Shown in pieces: positions 18,164 to 26,997 of a stretch of DNA of 64,000 nt (positions are counted from its first letter, which is position 1; each line of letters starts with the position of its first letter). Both the position numbers and the translations under genes were made by a program. The DNA is from an uncultured Bacilli bacterium (GTDB lineage Bacteria > Bacillota_I > Bacilli_A > RFN20 > CAG-826), in the NCBI GenBank assembly GCA_944369075.1, contig CALVXK010000005.1:47855-111854 (forward strand), written 5' to 3'. A model generated the notes under the pieces. It saw only the letters and a program-made list of their open reading frames with translations. It did not search any database and was not told where the DNA came from.

Positions 18164-18382
18164 ATGAATAAGAATCATCAAGTTGCTTATCAAGTATTAG
18201 ATGAAATAAACGATATAACTATTGGGTATAAATTTTCAATTAAAGAAGCTATTTCTTCAGCTAAAGAATATTTAAATACATTTCTTGAAGATGAGTATAC
18301 ACAAGTTTCTATTATTAAATTTCGAAAATATAACAATAAGTTCTATAGAGAGAAATTTATTGGATATGTGAATAAAGAATGA
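18164..18382 (+). CDS. Hypothetical small protein
   Basis: This 72-residue protein of unknown family starts 3 bp after the previous gene and ends in TGA overlapping the next reading frame (ATGA). The centre is predicted helical (SIKEAISSAKEYLNTFLEDEY), followed by a strand-rich basic tail. Its tight packing indicates co-translation with its neighbours. Confidence 0.7.
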   Translation: MNKNHQVAYQVLDEINDITIGYKFSIKEAISSAKEYLNTFLEDEYTQVSIIKFRKYNNKFYREKFIGYVNKE

Positions 18383-18393
18383 GGAATGTATTT

Positions 18394-18726
18394 ATGGTTT
18401 ATAAAGTGATTACCGATTCTTTTAAAAAAGATTCTATAAATTATGAAATTTTAGATGGGACAGAATTAAATGAATTTACGAGATTTATATTTAATGAAGG
18501 AATGTTGATAGAACAAAGTGAATATGATCAAACTTCAGTTTATCTATTTTATCTCAAATCTGATGAGAATATAGAAATTATAAAAAGTGGTGAAGTTAAT
18601 TATTTAGATCGTTCAACTAAATTTGCTTGTTTTGTAAATTTTATTCTCTATCGAAATATTAAAGATATTGATTCTTGTAATTTCTTAGCTTGTATGGAGA
18701 TTGGAAGAGATAAAAAGTATGGCTAA
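18394..18726 (+). CDS. Hypothetical protein
   Basis: This is a 110-residue protein if started at ATG 18394, which has GAGGA at 18381-18385 in good spacing. The frame is also open from ATG 18379, which would add five residues and has a poorer ribosome-binding site. No family is recognised. It contains two cysteines near the C-terminus (SCNFLACMEIG). Confidence 0.65.
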   Translation: MVYKVITDSFKKDSINYEILDGTELNEFTRFIFNEGMLIEQSEYDQTSVYLFYLKSDENIEIIKSGEVNYLDRSTKFACFVNFILYRNIKDIDSCNFLACMEIGRDKKYG

Positions 18727-18919
18727 AGTTAAATCGAATAAAGAATTATCTGATTCAATTAGAAAAGATATGGAAAATCTTAATACTGTGAATAAACGCA
18801 TTAAAGATAATTCAATTAAGAAAAATAAGATTAAAGAAAGAATAGTAATTAATGTTAAAGCTCTTACATCCCGATTTTCTAGTAAAAGAAAAGTAAAGTC
18901 AAAAAGTAAAGGTTTGTAA
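18719..18919 (+). CDS. Small, strongly basic hypothetical protein
   Basis: This is a 66-residue protein with ATG at 18719 and GGAAGAG upstream; it overlaps the preceding gene by 8 bp. An in-frame TTG at 18701 is possible but less likely. About a third of residues are Lys or Arg, and the C-terminus is Lys/Ser-rich. Nucleic-acid binding is plausible from composition only. Confidence 0.65.
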   Translation: MAKVKSNKELSDSIRKDMENLNTVNKRIKDNSIKKNKIKERIVINVKALTSRFSSKRKVKSKSKGL

Positions 18920-18950
18920 GTTTTTATATATTTTGGGAGGTGATTAAAGA

Positions 18951-19322
18951 ATTAAGAAGAAATTTAAAAGACATTTTAGAATCTATTTAGTTAATAATCA
19001 TCCAGCTTATATTACTAATGACGATAAAGAAAATTATATTTTCCATAGATGTTCACATAATAAAAAAATAAGTGGTAAAAATGGATTTTATATAAAAGTT
19101 AATCCTATTGTTGGTGATTATAGGGAGATGTATATAGCTAAAAATAAGAAAAAAGAAAAGAAAAATAGATTTTCAAAATCTTTACTTCCTATTAAAGATG
19201 GTGTTGATATTGATTATAAATTTATAGATAGTGAGTTCTTAAATAAAAAAACTCCCTCGAAACAGATTTATAAAAATCGTTCAACTACATCTGGGAGTAA
19301 GAAAATTAAAACAAAAAAATAA
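18951..19322 (+). CDS. Small basic protein, apparently with an ATT start codon
   Basis: The frame is open for 123 residues from ATT 18951, and a strong Shine-Dalgarno GGGAGGTGAT lies at 18936-18944. No ATG, GTG or TTG start is available upstream of the conserved part; the first ATG (19128) would delete the half resembling the gene at 26666-26992. Shared features are a His-Pro pair, an Asp/Tyr-containing strand, a (T/S)H segment, an Asn-Pro, then a Tyr-Ile and Lys-rich region. It resembles small accessory proteins of Firmicutes mobile elements; function unknown. The start assignment is inferred from the ribosome-binding site and homology within the element. Confidence 0.6.
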   Translation: MKKKFKRHFRIYLVNNHPAYITNDDKENYIFHRCSHNKKISGKNGFYIKVNPIVGDYREMYIAKNKKKEKKNRFSKSLLPIKDGVDIDYKFIDSEFLNKKTPSKQIYKNRSTTSGSKKIKTKK

Positions 19323-19334
19323 AGGTTTGTAAAT

Positions 19335-19502
19335 ATGAAATTTATTGTAGTTACCTATAGTGATAATTTCTTAGATAAATGTTATAAAGAAAATCCTAAT
19401 GAAAGAATTGAATTATTCTTTCATAGTAAAGGATTAGAAGAAATGCTTTCTAAAGATAAAGAAAATGAATTTATAAAAGATTTCAAGATTTTTGATCTAT
19501 AG
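19335..19502 (+). CDS. Hypothetical 55-residue protein
   Basis: A short frame from ATG 19335 to TAG 19500-19502 starts 12 bp after the preceding gene's stop. The ribosome-binding site (AAAGG at 19321-19325) is shared with the repeated AAAGGTTTGTAA tail seen at both 18908 and 19321. The protein is mixed alpha/beta, acidic to neutral, with no recognised family. It lies in the operon's reading direction between two genes, which supports it being real. Confidence 0.6.
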   Translation: MKFIVVTYSDNFLDKCYKENPNERIELFFHSKGLEEMLSKDKENEFIKDFKIFDL

Positions 19503-19551
19503 GATTTGGGTTAACTTTGCCGAAAGAAAGTAATTATTAAGAGGTATAAAA

Positions 19552-20040
19552 ATGGCAGAAAATTTAGAAAATAAAACCGTTAATAAAGTTGATAATAACG
19601 GTTATAAGAAATTAAATGAACTTAGAAAAGATGATGTTAAAAATCTTGAACAAGTGCAATTTACTGTAAAGGTAAATAAAACAAAATATGGAACTACTTA
19701 TCAAGGAACAATTCCTTTTGGAAAAGGTCATTTAAATTTTAGACTTGATGAAACAGCTGTATTAACTATTTCAGCTATTAGACATGTTGAATTTCTATCT
19801 AGAGAAACAACTATTCCTGCATTTGTTAGATATGTAAAAGGAATTGATAAAAATGGTAATGAATATCACCAAGCTCAATTGTTAATTGCAAGTGGTTGCT
19901 ATTTTACATCTTTAATTGAATCTAGACTTTTAAGATTAATGGATTTATGGGTTCAAAATGATAAATCTATGAAACCTATTAAATGGTTAGATGTTGCTAG
20001 TGATCAATATGAAGATGGCTTAGGTTATTTTGAAGAATAG
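19552..20040 (+). CDS. Hypothetical conserved-looking protein; possible single-stranded-DNA-binding protein of the element
   Basis: This 162-residue protein has a polar N-terminal tail, then a strand-rich core (about 30-135), and an acidic C-terminal tip (DQYEDGLGYFEE). A beta-rich core with an acidic tail is the layout of many ssDNA-binding proteins, and inoviruses encode one (gene V-like) at this point of the genome. There is no clear OB-fold signature, so the role is a suggestion. A good AAGAGG ribosome-binding site lies about 8 nt before ATG 19552. Confidence 0.6.
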   Translation: MAENLENKTVNKVDNNGYKKLNELRKDDVKNLEQVQFTVKVNKTKYGTTYQGTIPFGKGHLNFRLDETAVLTISAIRHVEFLSRETTIPAFVRYVKGIDKNGNEYHQAQLLIASGCYFTSLIESRLLRLMDLWVQNDKSMKPIKWLDVASDQYEDGLGYFEE

Positions 20041-20072
20041 AGTCTTAATTTTCTCCTTAAATAAGGTTCTTT

Positions 20073-20096
20073 AACTTTCTTTCCTTAAAGAAAGTT
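20073..20096 (+). other. Perfect 10-bp hairpin between genes
   Basis: Arms 20073-20082 and 20087-20096 enclose a 4-nt loop, 33 bp after the stop at 20040. There is no T-run after it, so processing or partial attenuation between early and structural genes is more likely than strong termination. Confidence 0.5.
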
Positions 20097-20121
20097 CTAA
20101 ATGTAAGGAGTAAGAAACATT

Positions 20122-20268
20122 GTGAGAAATATCGATGATGAAATAGCTGTTGCTAAATCTAACAATTATCATTTAAGAATTGTTTTGTGGCAGAAAGCGA
20201 AAAATAAGATTATGCCTAAATCTCTTAGAAAAAAGATTTATAAAGAAATCAAAGACTTTCATCATTAA
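20122..20268 (+). CDS. Small basic hypothetical protein with GTG start
   Basis: This is a 48-residue reading frame from GTG 20122 with AAGGAG at 20105-20110. Its C-terminal half is strongly basic and helical (KSLRKKIYKEIKDF). No family is recognised. Upstream in-frame ATG codons are absent. It sits in operon direction. Confidence 0.5.
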   Translation: MRNIDDEIAVAKSNNYHLRIVLWQKAKNKIMPKSLRKKIYKEIKDFHH

Positions 20269-20299
20269 TATTTAGCATAAAAGAGATTTAGAGAAATAA

Positions 20300-20593
20300 A
20301 TGAGTTTAAAGGATCATACATTGTTTTCTAGTTTAGAAAAGAAATTAGCAAAAATTAGTCCTAGAAATTATTTATTTAAAGAATATAAAAATAGTGAAAA
20401 TGCTTTAGAACAAGCTTCAAAAAGAGGTGATTGGAATAAATGGAAAGAAGCCATGAAAAAACATCATACATTTGAATACGCTATTAACTATAAAAATTTC
20501 TTAGACAATAAATCAAAGATCAAAAAAGCTAGAAAACTTGAAAGGAAAAAAGAAAGATTAGCTAAAAGAAAAGCTAGAAATAAAAGGAAATAA
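20300..20593 (+). CDS. Small basic protein with highly charged C-terminal helix
   Basis: This 97-residue protein has a C-terminal 30 residues that are almost entirely Lys, Arg, Glu and Ala, an uninterrupted charged helix. It is cytoplasmic by composition. It could bind DNA or RNA, or act as a scaffold. No family is recognised. It is followed 33 bp later by the first secreted-protein gene. Confidence 0.6.
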   Translation: MSLKDHTLFSSLEKKLAKISPRNYLFKEYKNSENALEQASKRGDWNKWKEAMKKHHTFEYAINYKNFLDNKSKIKKARKLERKKERLAKRKARNKRK

Positions 20594-20626
20594 AAATAGG
20601 CTCGGAAATGAGGTTATAAAAGATTA

Positions 20627-21709
20627 ATGAAAAATAAAACAAAAGGTATTATTGGTGGCGTTCTCGCTGTATTAATTGTTGCTTTAGGAGTTGGAGCTCT
20701 TGCAACAGCTAGTAAAGGATTTACTGACTGGGATACTAATAACTGGAAAAACAATTTTGAAGATTTGTTTAATAAAGATGATCCTACGGATGTTCCAACT
20801 GATGAGAAATTAGAGACATTGGATGTAGATCAATTAGATGATACTAAAACATATTTAATGCCATCTAAATCTGTAAATTTTGGAAATTCTAGAATGAGCG
20901 ATGATAAGGAAGCAACTTCCGATATTCTTTCCTATCAAGGAGTTGGTAATAAAAATGCAACTATGGCTAATAATGGTGTTATGCCCTTAGCTGCTTCTAG
21001 TCCTATTACTTATCCTCAAACAGTTCAATTATCTGCTACCGTTACTCCAGTAGAATCTGAAGCATACTGTGAATTTCAGTGGGAAGTATCTTGGTCAGGT
21101 GAAGAAGATATTTCCGATTATATTGTTCTAGAAAATTCAACAACTAAGACAGTTACTGTAAAAGTTCTTCAACCTTTTACTCATACAGCAACATTAAAGG
21201 TTACTGCTACAGCTAATGATATTCTTCCGGTAAGTGATACTTGTAATATTGAATTCTATAAACAATTAACTGGTATCGATTTAACAATGACTGGTGGAAT
21301 GACAGATAAAATTTTAAGCGAAGGCGAAATGATTACTTATGATGTAACTGAGCACTATTCTACAGGAACAATTGATCAGGTTGATGAAACAGATACTGTT
21401 ATTACTTATGAATCTTTAATTTCTGATTATGTGATTAATTATGATTTTAAGAAGAATGAATCAACAGCTTTTAGTCATAATGAGTTCTATAATGCTACTG
21501 GTAATTTTGAAAATGTTAATGTTTTAACAGGAGCTGGAAGAAATGCAATGAATGCAAAACTTAAAGCTTCAAGTGGAGATTTTAAAATTACAGCTTCTAA
21601 AGGTAGTTTTTCGAAGTCTATTAACTTAGATGTAGATCCTGAAACAGTTGTTTATCCGGAATCAGTTCAAATTGGTGATGGAAGTGACATTGAAATAGGT
21701 AAAAATTAG
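20627..21709 (+). CDS. Membrane-anchored or secreted protein with Ig-like domains
   Basis: This 360-residue protein has a basic N-terminus and a single hydrophobic segment (about 8-29, rich in Gly, Ala, Leu and Val) acting as signal or anchor. Residues about 120-300 contain beta-sandwich patterns resembling bacterial Ig-like (BIG) domains: TYPQTVQLSATVTP, WEVSW and TLKVTATAN. It opens a run of four exported proteins, as expected for virion or surface proteins of a filamentous element. Function is inferred from position. Confidence 0.65.
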   Translation: MKNKTKGIIGGVLAVLIVALGVGALATASKGFTDWDTNNWKNNFEDLFNKDDPTDVPTDEKLETLDVDQLDDTKTYLMPSKSVNFGNSRMSDDKEATSDILSYQGVGNKNATMANNGVMPLAASSPITYPQTVQLSATVTPVESEAYCEFQWEVSWSGEEDISDYIVLENSTTKTVTVKVLQPFTHTATLKVTATANDILPVSDTCNIEFYKQLTGIDLTMTGGMTDKILSEGEMITYDVTEHYSTGTIDQVDETDTVITYESLISDYVINYDFKKNESTAFSHNEFYNATGNFENVNVLTGAGRNAMNAKLKASSGDFKITASKGSFSKSINLDVDPETVVYPESVQIGDGSDIEIGKN

Positions 21710-21723
21710 TTGAGGAATTAAAT

Positions 21724-22908
21724 ATGAATAAGTTGGTAAGAAATACTATAGTTCTATTGTTTTCTACTATTTGTTCTTTATCTAATTCATCTTCTGCTAT
21801 TAATAAAAAAACTAATTTAAGTGTTATTGATTGTGGATCGTGTGTTCATGATGAATCTCAAAATCATCATGAACATGATTCATTAAATATTATTAATTTA
21901 CCTACGACACTATCATTTGGAGTTAATGCATTATCTACAGATGATAATTATGGTACTTATAAAGTACAAGCTAATTATCAACCTGTAGGGTGTTTAACAG
22001 ATACTATCTGGAAATCTTCTAATCCTAATGTAATTAGAATTGATATAGATCCTAATGATAGTTCAATAGCTACTTTAGTTTGTTTATCACCTTTTGAAGG
22101 AAATATAACAATTACAGCAACATCGAAATATTTCGCTGATATTAGTTATAGTTGTTTATGTACTTATAAGGAAAATTTTGAAATTACTCCTTTAAAAAGT
22201 ACTATTTCATTAACAGGTTCAAGATATAGATCTTGCCCTGGTTTATCCTATACATTTTCTTATGATAACAAAATTCTTTTAACTTCATTATACACAATGA
22301 ATCAAGATGTCGATGTAGATTATGAAGTTTCAGGTTCTGGTATTGTTATTGATGGTAGTTATATTCGTATGAGTTCAGCAACAAATTCATCATCAGGAAA
22401 ATTAAAAATAATTCCTGAAGGTTATGAAGATCAAGCAATTACTATAAATGTTAACACTTCATATACTTCAAGTTCGGGAGATCATAATTATGTTAGAAGC
22501 ACTTTAAAATCTGCTTATGATGGTCCTACTCAATATGGTTCTTGGAGTAGTTGGGAAACACTTTCTGAAGCAACTTGTCTTGCTTCTGGCAAAAGACAGA
22601 GAACAAGATCACGTTACTATTATCACTACACTACAAAATATGAATATGAATGTAGTAAATGTGGTGATTCATATACTAGTGGTGGAAGTTCTTCCAAAGT
22701 GACAATGGATGATGAAGTTGACACAGAAACTATTCCTGCATTAGGTCATTCTAATGATGGAAAAATGTATCATTCTAGATGTGCAAGAGAATTAACTTTT
22801 AATAGAAGTACACAAGAATATGATTGTTTATTTTGTAAAACTAATTCAGTTCCAACGAGTGAATATAGAAGAAAATGTTCGCGATGTGGTTCTTATTATA
22901 AAGGATAA
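21724..22908 (+). CDS. Secreted protein with His-rich N-terminus, Ig-like region and C-terminal zinc-ribbon-like Cys pairs
   Basis: This 394-residue protein has an N-terminal signal (about 8-25) and then a His-rich stretch (HHEHD near 50). An Ig-like middle includes WKSSNPNVIRI, the typical BIG_2 core. The C-terminal quarter has four Cys pairs (CSKCG, a C-A-R-E segment, CLFC and CSRCG), likely zinc-binding ribbons. Exported zinc ribbons beside His-rich sequence are unusual. It begins 14 bp after the previous gene. Role unknown; a virion or attachment protein is inferred from context. Confidence 0.6.
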   Translation: MNKLVRNTIVLLFSTICSLSNSSSAINKKTNLSVIDCGSCVHDESQNHHEHDSLNIINLPTTLSFGVNALSTDDNYGTYKVQANYQPVGCLTDTIWKSSNPNVIRIDIDPNDSSIATLVCLSPFEGNITITATSKYFADISYSCLCTYKENFEITPLKSTISLTGSRYRSCPGLSYTFSYDNKILLTSLYTMNQDVDVDYEVSGSGIVIDGSYIRMSSATNSSSGKLKIIPEGYEDQAITINVNTSYTSSSGDHNYVRSTLKSAYDGPTQYGSWSSWETLSEATCLASGKRQRTRSRYYYHYTTKYEYECSKCGDSYTSGGSSSKVTMDDEVDTETIPALGHSNDGKMYHSRCARELTFNRSTQEYDCLFCKTNSVPTSEYRRKCSRCGSYYKG

Positions 22909-22915
22909 TTAAATT

Positions 22916-24811
22916 ATGAAAAAGAAAACGAAAAATATATTAGGAATTACTTGTTGTCTGTTATCTTTAGTTGCTATCACTGGTGTAATTGCTGGTGTTG
23001 TTTATTCCGTTCAAAACGATAATCCCCCTTCTGTTGAGAACGGAATAAATAAACTAGATGGAATTGATAAAGTAGTTTTTAATTATAATGAGAATAAAAT
23101 AGAAAACGGTATTGCTTATGTAAATGAGGATACTTATCAATATAAAGTCGAATTTGAACCTAGTAAAGCTACTAATTATGATTTTATTTTTACTAGTTCT
23201 AGTGAATATGTAAAAGTAGAAGAAAATGATGATGGTTTAAGTTGTAAATTAACAGTCTTAGCTCAATTTAAAAATGATGTTTATCTCAATATTAAAGAGG
23301 AAAAATCAGGTTTAGTTAAAACTGTTGAATTATCTTATTCTAATTATGAAGAAAATAAATTAGATTTAGTTGTTTGTTATTATTTTGATGGAATAGAAAA
23401 TACTAATGAAAGAATTATTCAAGAAGCTTCTTTAAATGAAGAAATTGATCCAAATAGTTTTATTAAAGAATTTGATGGTTATTCTTATGAATCTATTTCA
23501 GGATCTATTGATAGTTTAGAGAAATTTAATATAAGTCAAAGCACTATTATTAACTTAAATTATAAAGCTGATAAGATTAAACTTACTTGTGAATATTATT
23601 TAGATAATGAATTAAATAGTAGCGATGAATATGAGTTTGATAAAGGAACATTAATTTACAGAGATTCATTTATTAAATCTATTGAAGGTGCTACTTATGA
23701 TTCTTCTAATATAAGTGAAAGTATTACTTTAAATGAAGATTTGGTTATTAAGTTCTATTATTTATCAAATGAGGTAACAAATCCTGATAAACCTGGAACA
23801 GGTGATGAAGATAATCCAGGACATGAAGCAACTTATAAAGTTAATGGATCAGCTGAAGGTACTTGGTCAGGTATTGGAAGTGTAGCAAATGGAACAATTT
23901 CTGGACATATTAATGTTGAAGGATATTCTGGACTTGTTTATTTAAGCTTTAGTTCTTCTCTTGATACAGATAAAGCTACAGCCGTTTCAGTAAGTGAAGG
24001 CGAAACATATTCATTTACTAATGAAAAAGTTAGTAATGGTAGTTCAGGTTCAAGTGGTTTTGCTGGTGGTAATTTTAATTCTAATGGTGGTTCAATTTAT
24101 GTTTTTACTATTAATGGAGTAAAAATTGGATCAATTAAATATACTATGAGTGAAATTAAAGAATCTATAGAAGTTAGTGGAGATTTATCTGCTTCTTTTG
24201 TTCCTTTAAATAATGCTGGATTAGGTATATTTAATGGTGAAATTACAATTAAAAATTACTCAGGCGATGTATATTTAAGTTTTGGTTCAACATTTGAACT
24301 ATCTAAATCTAGTAAATATACAGTTACTGATGGAATTCCATTAAAAATTAGTAATGAAAGAGCAACAAACGGAAGCGCTGGTTCAAGTGGTTTTGCTGGA
24401 GGAAATTTTAATTCTAAAGGTGGAACACTTTATGTTTATATCAATTCAACTAGAGTTGCTTCTATTTCTTATTCTGTAGAAGAAATTTCTATAAGTGGTT
24501 CATTAACTGGCACTTATACTAGTGGTTCTAGTAGTGCTATGGCTAATTTTAATGGAAGTATTAAAGTAAATGGTTATGCAGGTGATATTTACTTGAGCTT
24601 TGAAGCTGTATTTAATTCATCTAAAGCAACTAAATTTAGTGTTAAAGATGGGGTAAGTTTATCAATTAGTAATCAAAAAGCTTATAGTGGTGTGTCTGGT
24701 TATAGTGGATTTGCTGGAGGTTCTTTTAATACTAATGGTGGAAAGATTTATGTTTATCTTTCTTCAGGAGCTTCAATTGGATCAATTGATTATACAATTA
24801 CAGGAGCTTAA
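22916..24811 (+). CDS. Large surface protein with MucBP-like domains and three tandem ~106-residue beta repeats
   Basis: This 631-residue protein begins with a basic N-terminus and one hydrophobic segment (about 8-30). Two segments (about 147-218 and 219-283) have the strand pattern of MucBP/beta-grasp domains. A Pro/Gly/Asp linker (about 287-303) follows. Then come three tandem repeats at about 308-416, 418-524 and 524-631, each with a conserved YSGxVYLSF-type strand and the motif GFAGGxFNxxGG. No catalytic motif is visible. The layout of anchor, stalk and repeated heads fits an adhesin or virion attachment protein. Length and repeats are seen directly; the role is inferred. Confidence 0.65.
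   Translation: MKKKTKNILGITCCLLSLVAITGVIAGVVYSVQNDNPPSVENGINKLDGIDKVVFNYNENKIENGIAYVNEDTYQYKVEFEPSKATNYDFIFTSSSEYVKVEENDDGLSCKLTVLAQFKNDVYLNIKEEKSGLVKTVELSYSNYEENKLDLVVCYYFDGIENTNERIIQEASLNEEIDPNSFIKEFDGYSYESISGSIDSLEKFNISQSTIINLNYKADKIKLTCEYYLDNELNSSDEYEFDKGTLIYRDSFIKSIEGATYDSSNISESITLNEDLVIKFYYLSNEVTNPDKPGTGDEDNPGHEATYKVNGSAEGTWSGIGSVANGTISGHINVEGYSGLVYLSFSSSLDTDKATAVSVSEGETYSFTNEKVSNGSSGSSGFAGGNFNSNGGSIYVFTINGVKIGSIKYTMSEIKESIEVSGDLSASFVPLNNAGLGIFNGEITIKNYSGDVYLSFGSTFELSKSSKYTVTDGIPLKISNERATNGSAGSSGFAGGNFNSKGGTLYVYINSTRVASISYSVEEISISGSLTGTYTSGSSSAMANFNGSIKVNGYAGDIYLSFEAVFNSSKATKFSVKDGVSLSISNQKAYSGVSGYSGFAGGSFNTNGGKIYVYLSSGASIGSIDYTITGA
23837..24808 (+). repeat. Three tandem coding repeats of about 320 bp
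   Basis: DNA encoding the three repeats of the surface protein. Similarity is clear at protein level (GFAGG motif in each) and partly visible in DNA, consistent with ancient internal duplications that have since diverged. Confidence 0.7.
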
Positions 24812-24814
24812 AAC

Positions 24815-26605
24815 ATGTTTAAAAAGTCTGCAATTTTATTAAGTTTAATTGGTTCATTTTTAACTCCTTATAGTGAGAATGCTTTAGATTTAAATATTAG
24901 TAATGTAGACAAAACGGATGTTATATCTGATTTAAGTGATGGTGTTACTGATTTAACTGATTATTATCAAGTTGAATCAGTAACATTTATAGATTTTTAT
25001 GAATATTGTTATGGTGATTTTGATAATTATGAATTGTTGTTATATTTAGCAATTCCGAGTAATTTAAATATAGAAAATAATTCAAGTTTGAATAAGATTC
25101 AGATTTCCATTGGAAATAGTAATACTTATTATAAAAAAGGTTTAAAGCTTTTAGATCATAATAACAATATTTATAAATTTAAAGTTTTACTAAATAATAA
25201 TGATTTAGATTATTATAAAAATGTATTAGATAGTAAAAATAGAAGATATAAAGTAAGTGGAGTTGAATTAAAGTTTATAGGTAGTAATAATTCTCAAGAA
25301 TTTAAAATTGGATGTGATTATTCTTATTCTGGATATGCCAAAGGTTTAAACGAAGAATCTAAAGATAATTCAACTTTAAAAAGAGAATATCAAGAATTAA
25401 CAACTTTAGATTTAGAAGTTAATTCTTCTGTATATAGATTTCATGATAATTTTGGTGATTTTAAACAACAAGATTTAAACTCTGTTTATTTTTCAGTTCC
25501 TAATAATTATCTAGAAGAATATGGTGAAGTGACTAATATTAGTGCTGAATATTATGAATATAGATTAGCTGATTTAGTTGTTTTAAAAACATCTGATTAT
25601 GAAATTTTTAAGGATTATGTAGGAATAAAAATTACAGAAGATAATCATCCAGAATTTGCTTTAATGTTTGATTATGAAGGACAAATTGGTACAAATTGTG
25701 AATATTACAATTTTGAAGGCGCTGGATTTGAAGAGTCTGAATTATTTAAACCTTTTAAGAAGACTAATTTAATTACTATATTATTTGATGGTGGCGAAAA
25801 TGGCGATAAAGAAATAAAATCAGATGAAATTCTTGATTATCTTTATAGCTATGATAAATCTTATTATAACGGTTCTAATTATAAGGGAATATCAAATGAT
25901 TTATTTGATGGTGTAGATGAAGGACATAAGTTAGGTTATAACAGAATTGACATTTCTTCATTAGATAGTGAAGATTTATTAATTTATGAAGGCAATAGCT
26001 CTTGGGATCGTTTTTGGAATGTGGTTTTTGGAAATAATGAAGAAAATGAAGTTCCATTAATTGAAAAAGTTACATCTTCAAAATCTAGTGATGAAATTTA
26101 TATTAATGAAGATGATATTAATGATTTTAATTCTTATGTTTCTGAATCTAATTTAAATAATAAATCAACATATGTTTTAAGATATTCTTTAACAGATTAT
26201 TACACTTATGGTTTAAGAGATTATCGATATGGTGATATTTCTTCTATAGGTAGAGATGGATATGTTTCTAAACAGAGTGTATTTCTTGATTTTGACATTA
26301 TTTCTTTAACTTTTGAAAAAGAAGGTCAAAATACGATTATTCCTATTATATCTAATCCTATTGATATTGTTGGCGATACAACTGTTCCAGAAAATAGTAA
26401 TGAGAATTTTTTTAATTGGATTATAACTATTTTAAAAATTGTTTTTGGTGTAGCTGTTATTTTAATTTTAATTTTCTTACTAAATTTTATATTAAATTTA
26501 ATTGGTATTTCATTCAAGGATATTCTTAATTTCTTATTTGTAAAACCTTTTAAATGGTTAAAAGAAAAAATTACTGGCAGAAAAAAGAGAAGTAAAAAAA
26601 AGTAA
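24815..26605 (+). CDS. Secreted protein with C-terminal membrane anchor, pIII-like topology
   Basis: This 596-residue protein has an N-terminal signal (about 5-22), a long acidic, Tyr/Asn/Asp-rich ectodomain, and a C-terminal hydrophobic helix (about 541-563). A second amphipathic segment and a strongly basic tail (last 15 residues) follow. Signal plus ectodomain plus C-terminal anchor is the topology of the inovirus adsorption protein pIII, and it sits in the corresponding place before the ATPase gene. There is no sequence similarity I can name. It starts 3 bp after the repeat-protein stop. Confidence 0.6.
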   Translation: MFKKSAILLSLIGSFLTPYSENALDLNISNVDKTDVISDLSDGVTDLTDYYQVESVTFIDFYEYCYGDFDNYELLLYLAIPSNLNIENNSSLNKIQISIGNSNTYYKKGLKLLDHNNNIYKFKVLLNNNDLDYYKNVLDSKNRRYKVSGVELKFIGSNNSQEFKIGCDYSYSGYAKGLNEESKDNSTLKREYQELTTLDLEVNSSVYRFHDNFGDFKQQDLNSVYFSVPNNYLEEYGEVTNISAEYYEYRLADLVVLKTSDYEIFKDYVGIKITEDNHPEFALMFDYEGQIGTNCEYYNFEGAGFEESELFKPFKKTNLITILFDGGENGDKEIKSDEILDYLYSYDKSYYNGSNYKGISNDLFDGVDEGHKLGYNRIDISSLDSEDLLIYEGNSSWDRFWNVVFGNNEENEVPLIEKVTSSKSSDEIYINEDDINDFNSYVSESNLNNKSTYVLRYSLTDYYTYGLRDYRYGDISSIGRDGYVSKQSVFLDFDIISLTFEKEGQNTIIPIISNPIDIVGDTTVPENSNENFFNWIITILKIVFGVAVILILIFLLNFILNLIGISFKDILNFLFVKPFKWLKEKITGRKKRSKKK

Positions 26606-26665
26606 ATTTTTCTAATAAATCTAAAACTAATTACAGGTCTACGAAGGTTGTAAAAAATAAAAACT

Positions 26666-26992
26666 ATGGTGAGAAAAAATAAGTTAAAGAAATTTTATAT
26701 TTATGAAAATAATATAACTAAAAATAAATATCAGAATAAATCTCACCCTTCGATTATGATGAGCGATAAAAAAGATTATATTGAAAATTTTATTATCACT
26801 CATAAAAAGCCAAAAAATAATTTTTATAAATTAAAGACAAATCCAAATAATAAAGATACTAGGGATTCTTACATTCAGAAAAGGTTGTATAAAACAACAA
26901 AAAATAAAATTGGTCATAAATATCGCTTTATTTTAGGAAATGATGATAAAAACTTAATAGAAATAATTTACAGAAAAATTAAAAATAAATAA
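26666..26992 (+). CDS. Small basic protein, paralogue of the gene at 18951
   Basis: This 108-residue protein is very rich in Lys and Asn. It shares with 18951-19322 the order His-Pro, an Asp-Tyr strand, a Thr-His segment, Asn-Pro-Asn with Asp, then a Ser-Tyr-Ile and Lys-rich tail. The two appear to be diverged copies of one family, of a kind seen on Firmicutes mobile elements, with unknown function. It is followed after 5 bp by a structured non-coding island. Confidence 0.6.
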   Translation: MVRKNKLKKFYIYENNITKNKYQNKSHPSIMMSDKKDYIENFIITHKKPKNNFYKLKTNPNNKDTRDSYIQKRLYKTTKNKIGHKYRFILGNDDKNLIEIIYRKIKNK

Positions 26993-26997
26993 AAAAA

